A DNA stretch of 64,000 nucleotides from Tetracentron sinense (lineage: Eukaryota; Streptophyta; Magnoliopsida; Trochodendrales; Trochodendraceae). The notes below the pieces were generated by a model. The model had not been told where the DNA came from. It did not search any database and saw only the letters and a list, made by a program, of their open reading frames with translations. Both the position numbers and the translations under genes were made by a program. How positions within the stretch are numbered: position 1 is the stretch's first letter; every line of letters starts with the position of its first letter. Where the stretch lies: the NCBI GenBank assembly GCA_015143295.1, contig CM026560.1, positions 4,342,501 through 4,406,500 of the forward strand, written 5' to 3'. Positions 58,201-64,000 of this stretch are shown piece after piece.

Positions 58201-61200
58201 CTTGTACTAAAAATATCTTATTTTTCCTTCCACATTTTCTCTTCTTCATGAAGCAACCAAATTACCCTTGCATCTCAAGATCATTCATTCATGCAAAGGC
58301 ACAAAATAATCTAGTGAACATTACCAAGTCCACTAAGGGTTGTGCATTGTAACACCGTCACACACACAATATATATAGTGTATGTATGACCGACCTTGTA
58401 CATGTAATCAAGGTATCTAACCATTTCTGCAAGAGTAGAACAATTAACCTTACATGTGTTCCCTTCCATGTGGTTGGTTTTCGATTCTCACCAGGGATTT
58501 TTAAATTACCCAAATACCCCCTTTTTCTATTTGTAAGTTATCAAGTGATTCAAACCACCCCCACGAGGACATGTCTCCATGACTACATCACACAACTAAC
58601 GCAAGTAGCTTTTCTACACATGAGATTAGGACTAACAATTCTATTGTAAATAAGATACACAAAGTTGCAACCAATAGGTTGCACGACCATGACTCCCCAA
58701 ACGAACAGCTTGGAATTCCCTCAAACTAACACCTTTAATGGAGTCCAAATCTTTTAGGAGGTTCATACTACCATTTTTGTTATCCAGAATCACATACCAA
58801 CTAAATGTTGGGAATCGCGCAACAAGCCCACAACACGATAACCGGAAAAATATAAACAGAGAAACACAAACAATCACACAACTCAATATATTACGTGGTT
58901 TGAATAATGATGCCTACGTCCACGGATCCACACCACTTCACTATGCTCAAAGGAAAAACCAAATCGAAGCAATACTATTGGGATAATGAAACCCTAATTC
59001 CAAAGTACCTTTTATACTAGGGCCAAAACAAGCTTCAAAAAGGACTCAAGAGACCCAAAAATGTTGGGGGGCATTCAAACCACCGAAGGGGGCGTTCGAA
59101 CGCCCATGATGAGAGTTGGGCGTTCGATCGCCCGAGAGGGTCGTTCGAACCCCATTGTTGCAAAATTCTTTCTCTGTAGAGACCCAAAATTTAATTTTTT
59201 GGTATTCGTGTCACTTAATTTAATCTTCTCGGTTGTCGTGACTAATTTATTACATAAGTTTAAAATTGGAACAATTAAAGTAGCATAAAGCGAGTTTTAT
59301 AAATTAACAAGTGAAAATAGACGAAATCGCCTCTCTATCAACGTATGGGCATTTTGGTCATTTAAAGTCACTTTATGAAAATTTTAAGGTAGATTCTTTA
59401 ATGTCCTAAAGTATCTACGGTTCATCTTGTGAACTTAATCCGATAAAAATTGACCTCTCTAGAATTTTTCATAGTTCAGTGGCATAATCATAAATACGCA
59501 GAAATTATAAATAGTGCGTGAATAGTAATCCGAGAAACCCCAAACTCGATTTTTAGCGTCCCTATTTAACCTATTATTGCCCAAAACTTATTAGGTTTTT
59601 ATTGAGAGAGTTGAGAGAGCTATTCTTGAGTATTCTAGGGGTTTTCAAAGGGAGAAGACCTAAAGATTTGTTTATAGAAGAAGGAAAATGGCTTAGAGAT
59701 CAAGAAGCATTCTTTGAAGATCAAGATTTGATCTTTTAAGATAAAGAAGCATTGTTGGAGATCAAGATCCAACTATTCTAAAGTACTTCAATCGTAGGGA
59801 AGTGGTCTTGAGAGGTAAAAGTACAACTTTTACTAACAATTAAAATTAATATATATTTTGTAAGATTTGAATAACAATAGATCTAATTGTTAAAGATGAA
59901 AAACAATGATTTGATTGATAAGTTATAAGATACATAATTTATTCAAAGAATTTATACTAGGTATGGAATATATTTGATTTAAATTCTCACTAATGATTCA
60001 TATTAATGATCTATGTTTACGATTAAATATTGAGTATATTTAATACGTTTGATTTTACACAAATGAGAATGGATTTAATATTGAATGACATGATCTTGAG
60101 AAGTTCCAAATATTATTTTAAGTAAAAGAGAATTAAAAATGTTAGTTTTTATGATTTAATGAATTATTGAGAATTGATTTACATGATTTGCAATGAGTTA
60201 TTAAATTATTATTAACCCGTGAGTGTTAAATATTAGCTCGTGGACGTTAAATATTAGCCCATGAATGTTAATTATTGTTTTTATGAAATGCATGTGGTAA
60301 GTCTATTTGTATATGCATGTATTGTGATTTAATTTCAGAATGGTGAATGCTTAGGTTACCTTAACTTAGATCTTTTGCCTTAATGCAATGGGACGTTTTG
60401 GTAGGGTTTCAAAGATGAGAATTGTAGTCTAAGGGCTAATCCTAATGAAAGTGGATCACACCACTTGCACAAGTCTCACTTGCAGGGGTCATTGTTAAAA
60501 GTCTCATAAGCATAAAAAGTCTGAAAACCAAAGAAAACACTTTAAGGTACAACTGGAAGAACGATCATGTCGACATGTGGTGCTATGCTAACGATCATGT
60601 TCGGCATGTGGTGATATGATAACGAGCATGCTACGGCATGTGGTGCTATGTTAATGATCATACTTCGGTATGTGGTGTTATGATAACGATCATGTCCGAC
60701 ATGTGGTGGTTAAGAACTTGTAAAGAACTATAATGAATGGTAAAGACTGCACTAGTCTCAATGTTGCTCAAGTCTGCATGAATGCTGATATGATTTTTTA
60801 AATGCATGTATTGTTATTAAATTGAAAAGCATGCTAATGATCTAATATTTGTTCAAAGTTTTTCACACTCTGATTAATATGTATTGAAAAGCATGTTTAT
60901 GGGATTTGGTCATGGGATTAATTATGACCTTTTTTTATTCTGTTCTTATTTTATTGGAGAAATTTTCAGGTTCATAATTTAATTATGCCTATTATTGTTT
61001 TATGTTAAGGATGTTATGCAGTGTCATGGTCCAAAGTCCCTTTTTGACCAATGGGAGATTTGGAGCGTTACAACTTACAATCTCTGCCTTGGCTGTCCCA
61101 TCAAGTCAAGTCTCCCTATCCCATCACTAAAATGTGACATGTGTCCATTTTTTCAATATAAATGTGAGCATTTTCTAAAGCTCGGTTGAGTCAACAGGAA

Positions 61201-62231
61201 CGCAAATCTTTTAGGCAGAATCGAATATCACTTTTACTATCCGGACCCACATATGACAATAAAAACTAACAGACATGCCTTCAATTTTTTGAGATCAAAT
61301 CATAGCCAATTGCAATTGAATTCACGTGAATTCAACTACATATGTGTCAAATATCAATTGGACGAGAAATAAAATTGAATTTGATTTTCCTGCCTGTTTT
61401 TTCCTCCTCCAATCCATACATGACACATGCAAATTCACTTGAATTCAATTGCAATCGGCTGTGATCTGATCTCTAACTTTTCTTATACATTACTTGGGCC
61501 AGCATTAACTCCTCCAAATAAAGTTTTAGAAAAGGGTAGGGCCTGCACTTCAAAAAGGGCACGTGTTATATTTTTATTGGTATGTGTGAGATGAATATTG
61601 GTATGTGTGAGATGAATACCAAACATGGGCAACTCCCCTTATGGGATTTGATTTGCGCTCAGTAAACTGGACTCTTAGAAAACTGAAAATACATGTACCA
61701 AGTTCAGGTTAGTATGTGTGGCCTGGATAACAAAATGCCACACGAAAATGCCTAGAGAATTTGGCCCCCCTTGGAAGGGCCATAATTGGAGTTCCCTCCT
61801 TCAAAGTGATTTCAACCACCGGAAGAAGATACTTCCATTTGTAATGGTCAATGCATTGGAGTGTTGTAAGGTAACCCCACAAAGGGGAATCCATGGCTAT
61901 GTTCAACATAAAATATTGAAACTGACAAGTGCATTGCGACTTAGGAGGGCAAGAAGAGCAGTGAAATTGTGACACATATTTTTATTACTGATATAATGGC
62001 CATAAAATCTATCTTTCTCCCAACCATGAAAGCTAATAAACTAGAAAGTCCTGCTAGATTATGAAATAGAAAAGAGAAATGAAACACAAAACAGAGAGAG
62101 GATTGAAATGGAAGGCTAACCTTGTCCTTGTAGAGCTCTTCATTGATTATATCTTGCAGAGACCAAGAAAAAACATAATCGATTAAGCTGATATTTTTGG
62201 GGTTTCCCTTCTTAGCTGAAGCCCTTCCCAT
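35745..62231 (-). CDS. SEN1/MAGATAMA3-like superfamily-1B helicase, 10 exons
   Basis: Coding exons in transcription order are 62121-62231, 56810-57331, 41254-43356, 40842-41166, 40274-40529, 39958-40174, 37625-37986, 36892-37041, 36355-36440 and 35745-35833. They sum to 4,221 nt, exactly 1,407 codons including TAA, and every junction has GT-AG and keeps frame. The N-terminus (about 1-211) is the plant-specific domain of this family. The helicase core shows motif I GPPGTGKT (269-276), Ia LTCAPTNIA (294-302), [10 protein letters not shown] (872-879), [10 protein letters not shown] (900-906), IV QYRMHP (940-945), [11 protein letters not shown] (1065-1074) and [15 protein letters not shown] (1094-1106), so ATP binding and hydrolysis look intact. 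Family members unwind RNA or RNA:DNA hybrids, and the specific role is unknown. A charged repeat (about 401-731) enlarges the protein well beyond relatives. No frameshift or stop was seen, so the gene is probably functional despite 22 kb of intron. Confidence 0.9.
36355..36440 (-). CDS. Helicase exon 9
   Basis: The exon encodes the basic stretch [20 protein letters not shown] and KPMQSG. The acceptor is GGACTAATAG and the donor GGAG followed by GTAAGC (phase 1). Confidence 0.75.
36892..37041 (-). CDS. Helicase exon 8
   Basis: After TTTCTAAAG it reads KLVVPMSW, which directly continues the ECVEG of exon 7 as in relatives, and then [14 protein letters not shown]. It ends GCTAG followed by GTGAGT (phase 2). 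Confidence 0.82.
37165..37232. repeat. (AAT)n directly followed by (ATT)n microsatellite
   Basis: About 15 AAT repeats run straight into about 7 ATT repeats in intron 7 of the helicase gene. This makes an inverted-repeat microsatellite able to fold back on itself. Confidence 0.9.
37625..37986 (-). CDS. Helicase exon 7
   Basis: The exon encodes [39 protein letters not shown] and [10 protein letters not shown], the family-specific C-terminal domain after the helicase core. The acceptor is ATAAATAG and the donor GAAGG followed by GTATGC (phase 2). Confidence 0.9.
38867..39636. mobile_element. Non-autonomous TIR element (GGAGCCAGG termini)
   Basis: The left end AAGGGCGGAGCCAGG and the right end CCTGGCTCCACCCCT are inverted copies with two mismatches. 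The GGGGTAGCCCCC and GGGGCTAGCCCC words near the two ends also mirror each other. There is no coding sequence. Target-site duplication is unclear. Confidence 0.55.
39191..39526. mobile_element. 336-bp insertion with 9-bp direct duplication
   Basis: CCCATCCAT flanks it at 39182-39190 and 39527-39535. The termini GTAACAAA and, inverted, GTGACAAA are weakly alike. The interior repeats CGAATTATTCGCG-type words. A 9-bp duplication fits a MULE-type insertion, nested in the element at 38867-39636. Confidence 0.5.
39958..40174 (-). CDS. Helicase exon 6
   Basis: The exon encodes [20 protein letters not shown] through [16 protein letters not shown] to RNARWK, the conserved end of the RecA2 domain. The acceptor is GTTGTAG and the donor AAG followed by GTATGC (phase 0). 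Confidence 0.92.
40274..40529 (-). CDS. Helicase exon 5 (motifs V and VI)
   Basis: The exon encodes [20 protein letters not shown] through [20 protein letters not shown] to NVALTRA-R. The acceptor is CTGTTACAG and the donor GCAAG followed by GTATAA (phase 2). Confidence 0.92.
40842..41166 (-). CDS. Helicase exon 4 (motif IV)
   Basis: It begins [15 protein letters not shown] after TTTATTAG and contains [20 protein letters not shown]. It ends AAAG followed by GTATGT, leaving phase 1. Intron 3 before it is only 87 bp. Confidence 0.92.
41254..43356 (-). CDS. Helicase exon 3 (motifs I, Ia, II, III and the repeat)
   Basis: This 701-codon exon starts [16 protein letters not shown] after TTTTTGACAG and ends MVKSK before GTTCAA. 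It holds the Walker A and B motifs and, between Ia and II, the minisatellite-encoded insertion. The reverse-strand open frames over the repeat are shadows. Confidence 0.93.
41790..42790 (-). repeat. In-frame minisatellite in helicase exon 3 (99-105 bp units)
   Basis: Nine units are anchored on the complement of GAGCAGGAACCTTCTCC at about 41831, 41936, 42038, 42137, 42239, 42345, 42450, 42571 and 42727. The first seven are 99-105 bp apart and the last two are more divergent. Each encodes about 33-35 residues of the pattern [20 protein letters not shown] plus [12 protein letters not shown]. Every length difference is a multiple of three, so the frame is preserved. Confidence 0.9.
43929..44090 (+). 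promoter_or_regulatory. GTCGAC palindrome array upstream of LTR TATA box
   Basis: Units are centred on GTCGAC, or GTTGAG once, at about 43932.5, 43953.5, 44014.5, 44035.5 and 44086.5. That is two pairs each exactly 21 bp apart plus a single. The best unit is CCGGTCGACCG. Both pairs share a GCCCCTC spacer. The TATA box lies about 105 bp downstream of the last unit. Confidence 0.6.
44301..46045. mobile_element. MULE-like non-autonomous element with ATATCG-rich ends
   Basis: The termini AAGGTTCTGAATGTCGATA and, inverted, AAGGTTCTAAATATCGAG are flanked by the 9-bp duplications CTTGAGCTC (44292-44300) and CTTGAGCTT (46046-46054). Subterminal regions iterate ATATATCG/CGATATAT. A 9-bp duplication suggests the Mutator superfamily. 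No transposase is present. Confidence 0.7.
44949..45335. repeat. Inverted and direct repeats of a TTAACC...CATCTAACC module
   Basis: Three forward copies of CATCTAACCTTGGTTTT-AGAAA...GTGTC(A/C)(C/T)TT...TTAACCATGGTTA begin at about 45047, 45148 and 45250. One inverted copy precedes them (44953-45040, with AGTTAAAAGGGA and ACCAAAGTTAGATGTG). The inverted copy can pair with any of the three over about 80 bp. Confidence 0.7.
47618..49814 (-). mobile_element. Solo copia LTR (2.2 kb)
   Basis: On the minus strand it starts TGTTGGACATGATGCCCAG and ends CCCCCTTCA. It is flanked by AATTG (47613-47617) and AATTA (49815-49819), a 4/5 target-site duplication. A minus-strand TATA (CTATAAATACCCC, about 48082) is present. 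No primer site or coding region adjoins it, so it is a solo LTR left by recombination. Several TTAATTAA-rich tracts lie between 48120 and 48760. It lacks a TCGA palindrome array. Confidence 0.7.
49820..49878. repeat. Third scrap of the Tat-type LTR motif
   Basis: CGGTCAGGTTGCCTACATGT followed by AGAATCAAGACGCATGTAGTTC parallels the block at 5110-5180 and 10340-10402. Confidence 0.3.
52388..52492 (+). repeat. Pair of GC-rich hairpins, 80 bp apart
   Basis: GGGGCGCTG/CAGCGCCCC with a CTTCAAA loop lies at 52388-52412. GGGGTGCTG/CAGCGCCCC with the same loop lies at 52468-52492. A third, one-armed copy (AGGGCGCTACTTC) is at about 52563. Confidence 0.8.
52826..53195 (+). repeat. Short tandem repeats: 44-bp unit then CCCTAGTTAA unit
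   Basis: Four 44-45 bp units with CCTAGTCGAACCTCTGCCCA and CCCGGTTCAAAA begin at about 52826, 52871, 52915 and 52959. About twenty degenerate copies of AACCCTAGTTA(A) follow from 52982 to 53195. Confidence 0.8.
54690..54900. mobile_element. GCTCGAG-rich MITE-like sequence
   Basis: The stretch iterates GAGCTCGAG/AGCTTG words (GGCTCGAGCTCAGCTTG, GCTTGAGCTTAGCTC) and is flanked by AT-rich DNA. It follows the same style as the ACTCGG and CGTATCGG elements, with a short motif repeated over the whole body. No clear duplication could be fixed. Confidence 0.4.
55730..56520 (+). pseudogene. Copia pol remnant (RT and RNase H) in intron 2
   Basis: [12 protein letters not shown] near 55850 is the copia reverse-transcriptase catalytic motif, followed by [20 protein letters not shown]. 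RNase H-like sequence follows in another frame ([20 protein letters not shown] near 56350). Many stops and frameshifts make it an old, dead fragment. Confidence 0.8.
56810..57331 (-). CDS. Helicase exon 2
   Basis: The exon encodes 174 residues from [15 protein letters not shown] to EEVLHTSSN. The stretches [14 protein letters not shown] and [16 protein letters not shown] are hallmarks of this plant helicase family. The acceptor is TTTAACAG and the donor AAT followed by GTAATA, both phase 0. Confidence 0.9.
58806..59174 (-). mobile_element. Copia LTR in antisense, interrupted by a gypsy LTR
   Basis: Read on the minus strand it holds a palindrome array (59074-59151), then a TATA box (TATAAAAGG at 59008-59016), then a leader with CCGTGGACGTAGGCATCATT as in copia LTRs. 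It ends ATTCCCAACA at 58806. A degraded primer site (TGGTATGTGAT) follows. The upstream part continues right of the nested LTR, so the full extent is unknown. Confidence 0.6.
59074..59151 (-). promoter_or_regulatory. TTCGAA palindrome array upstream of copia LTR TATA box
   Basis: Units centre at 59076.5 (TTCAAA, degenerate), 59097.5 (GGGCGTTCGAACGCCC, perfect), 59125.5 (GGGCGTTCGATCGCCC) and 59146.5 (GGTCGTTCGAACCCC). Spacings are 21, 28 and 21 bp. The nearest unit is about 60 bp upstream of the TATA box on the element strand. Confidence 0.6.
59175..61079 (+). mobile_element. Solo gypsy LTR (about 1.9 kb)
   Basis: It starts TGTAGAGACCCAAAATTT. The end is either GCGTTACA (61072) or CTTACA (61079). 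The latter gives flanks TTCTC (59170-59174) and ATCTC (61080-61084), a 4/5 duplication. It has a TATA-like TATAAATAG near 59506 and a hairpin repeat at 60561-60710, but no gag-pol. It is inserted in the antisense copia LTR inside helicase intron 1. Confidence 0.7.
60561..60710 (+). repeat. 31-bp tandem hairpin repeat in the solo LTR
   Basis: Five units (60561, 60591, 60622, 60654 and 60686) each have a small inverted repeat followed by TGGTG. The hairpin parts are CATGTCGACATG, CATGTTCGGCATG, CATGCTACGGCATG, CATACTTCGGTATG and CATGTCCGACATG. The fourth changes both arms together. Confidence 0.85.
61291..61473. mobile_element. Foldback MITE in helicase intron 1
   Basis: GAGATCAAATCATAGCCAAT at the left is mirrored by the complement GAGATCAGATCACAGCCGAT at the right. 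Pairing continues through TTGCAATTGAATTCA for about 65 bp per arm. There is no coding sequence. Confidence 0.7.
62121..62231 (-). CDS. Helicase exon 1 (start codon)
   Basis: The exon encodes 37 residues, MGRASAKKG... to ...NEELYKDK, with [12 protein letters not shown] typical of the family's N-terminus. ATG at 62231 is the first in frame (the upstream triplet is GTG). The donor is AAG followed by GTTAGC, phase 0. Confidence 0.88.
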
Positions 62232-63180
62232 CACTTCTTCTGCTTTTGCTTCTTCTCTACATCAATCAAAAATCAAAAACCCAGTTTTAGTTCCACCTTT
62301 CAAAACACCAAACAAGTACAAAGAGAGGAAGAAGAAAGAAGAAGAAAAAAGGAAAGAGGTTTCTTAGCTCCAAAGGTAAAGGAAGGTTTCTTAGCTCCAA
62401 ATGTAAAGGAAGGTATCTAGCTAGAAGAAGAATCTCGCCCCAATAATATTAACACTACTCTGTGAAGGAGCCTTCCTCGTACCCAACTTTAACAAATAGA
62501 GAAAAAGATATTTAAAAGCACAAAGCGAGAATCCAAAGCAGAGAAAGGAAAAGAAAAAGATAAAAAGGAAGCTTGAACTGCAGTACATCAAATGTGGTTG
62601 GACACGCACTCCACTAATAAAGAAAATAGCAAAGGAAGGCCAAAAACCAAGGCTACCTGTAGTAAAATCCCTGATGGGATGGCAAATCTTCTATGGCTGC
62701 TGCATGTACGAAATGGTATGATAGAGAGATATAATTTTCTACTATAGTAATTCTCTCTTCTGTCTAGTCTAGTCTAATCTAAGCCAAAGCTACACAAGAT
62801 TATATGTAGACGATTCGCATCAATGGCTGCATGCCTGGGTGACTGTACTGGTGGCGACATGCAGAATTATCCAACGGCACTGATATTCTTTCACCTCCTT
62901 GCTGCAACCCTGCAGGAAAGAGACTGAGTTGATGGAGCCTGAATCTACAAAGAATGAAAGAAATTAAAGAATGCACATATATGCAGATGAGCTTTACGTC
63001 TTCTTCTGTTTCGGTTCCTTAGTGGATCTCGTCCAATAAATACATAAATAAATGTAGAGAAAACGAAGGGACTAAGGACTAGGACGTTTATATTATTGGT
63101 CAAGGAAAGGCAGCACGGAGCCCCCATTAGTCTCTCTTGCTCTCTTTTTCGAGACAGAGAGTTGAAAAAAGACCAGTGAT
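62232..63180 (-). promoter_or_regulatory. Upstream region of the helicase gene
   Basis: This is the presumed leader and promoter. A 27-bp unit (GGTTTCTTAGCTCCAAA-GTAAAGGAA) is duplicated in tandem at about 62358-62411. No convincing TATA box could be assigned, and the transcription start is unknown. AG-rich tracts near 62320-62350 are consistent with a leader. Confidence 0.4.
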
Positions 63181-63509
63181 TAGCGGAGGGGTCCGTTTCC
63201 TAACTTACCCCCCCGGGTCCCTTTGACCCTGGTTAAACTTAAATAAATTAGGGTTAAGAAATTTTATTTTTATTTCTTTGAGAACTAAGTTGGATAGCTT
63301 AACCCTGGTCGTGAGTGAATCATAACTACAATTGATGAACATTTAAAATTAGGGCGTAGACACATGAGGAGGGGTCATTTCGTTACGAAAATGGAAACCA
63401 CGGATACCTTAAGTATTTTCCTTGAAAAACCAGGAGACTAGATCATGGCCTCCTGAGTTCAATCACACTCACAAAGCAACCATCTTTATTGAAACTTATA
63501 AACGGTTAT

Positions 63510-63612
63510 TGAATCTTAACCACAATTATGAGTGTTAGAAGGGACACTTATTGAATAAAAAGGTTCATAAATTTTAACCACGATTAATTAGTGTTAAAAG
63601 GAACAGGTGTGA
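63510..63612. repeat. Two copies of the TTAACCAC...GTTAAAAGG motif
   Basis: CTTAACCACAATTATGAGTG-TTAGAAGGGACA and TTTTAACCACGATTAATTAG-TGTTAAAAGGAACA lie about 64 bp apart. They are relatives of the module at 44949-45335 and of the interior of the mini-Helitron at 11114-11257. Confidence 0.5.
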
Positions 63613-63731
63613 TCTGTGGGTGCTATTCAATCGCAATTGAATAAGATCCCAACATTTAAAAATATGGTAAATCAATGGACCGGGTGGCTGTTCATCTCAA
63701 AGTTTGGGTGGAATGAGCTAGTGTCTTATGT

Positions 63732-63941
63732 GGTGTTTGGATTGGAATTTTTTGACCAAAAATCAATTCTGATAAAATTGATTGTGTAAAAATTCATGAT
63801 TAAATAATCATTTCAAAAAATAGTAGTGTTTGGAGAATACGAAGTTGAGAGACTCACCTATATTTAAAAAAATGATTATTTGACTATTAATTTTTACACA
63901 GTCAATTTGACCACAATTGATTTTTATCCGATCCAAACACC
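63732..63941. mobile_element. Foldback MITE at the right end
   Basis: GGTGTTTGGATTGGAATTTT at the left pairs with the complement of the right end (GGTGTTTGGATCGGATAAAA). The arms extend over about 80 bp, including GTGTAAAAATT and AATAATCATT. It is about 210 bp long and non-coding. Target-site duplication is not clear. Confidence 0.7.
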
Positions 63942-64000
63942 CCATTAAGGTTTCTTATGGGGGCAAAAATTTTGTCCCGACTCTGACCCTAATAAGACTG

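Larger units (their letters stand above)
57332..62120 (-). other. Helicase intron 1 (4.8 kb)
   Basis: It is bounded by AAG/GTTAGC (62120) and TTTAACAG (57332). It contains a TG microsatellite (about 58073-58092), an antisense copia LTR, a solo gypsy LTR and a foldback MITE (61291-61473). No additional exon is apparent. Confidence 0.85.

Overview
This window is nuclear DNA of a flowering plant. The evidence is large spliceosomal introns, plant lineages of LTR retrotransposons (Ty1/copia, and Ty3/gypsy of chromovirus and Tat type) primed by initiator Met-tRNA, plant-style Helitron, MULE and CACTA ends, and one gene from a plant family of SEN1-like helicases. There are no operons, rRNA genes or CRISPR arrays. 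The species cannot be named from the sequence.

Layout. 1-3183: 5' half of a minus-strand copia element (gag, PBS, LTR). 3190-7285: broken minus-strand Tat-type gypsy remnant (LTR-like DNA, integrase, RNase H). 7290-12990: AT-rich intergenic DNA with a 144-bp mini-Helitron and scraps. 12993-29603: chromovirus gypsy complex arranged LTR-internal-LTR-internal-LTR. 29604-34496: SINE-like scrap, CACTA end, collapsed gypsy gag-RT fragment, copia-type LTR and a degenerate satellite. 34497-35701: non-autonomous Helitron.

35745-62231 (minus) is the only host gene I can support. It encodes a SEN1/MAGATAMA3-like superfamily-1B helicase in 10 exons. The exons join in frame with GT-AG borders into 1,406 codons plus a stop, although introns 1 (4.8 kb), 2 (13.5 kb) and 6 (2.0 kb) are packed with transposons nested up to three deep. 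Exon 3 carries an expanded in-frame minisatellite of 33-35 residues inside the helicase core. A Helitron ends 43 bp beyond the stop codon. 62232-64000 is upstream DNA with a 27-bp duplication and a foldback MITE.

The most unusual pattern is shared by LTRs of five otherwise dissimilar element families in this one window (copia 2.8 kb, gypsy 13.5/20.5/27.7 kb, copia-type 32.0 kb, gypsy 44.0 kb, copia 59.1 kb). Each has, about 45-125 bp upstream of its TATA box, an array of 12-16 bp palindromes centred on TCGA. Palindrome sequence differs by family, but the spacing is repeatedly close to 21 bp, two helical turns. I know of no description of this, and I could not search. The second notable feature is the gypsy complex, which looks like a microhomology-joined 7-kb tandem duplication that also copied 43 bp of host flank, and whose two halves alternate between near-identical and clearly diverged tracts.
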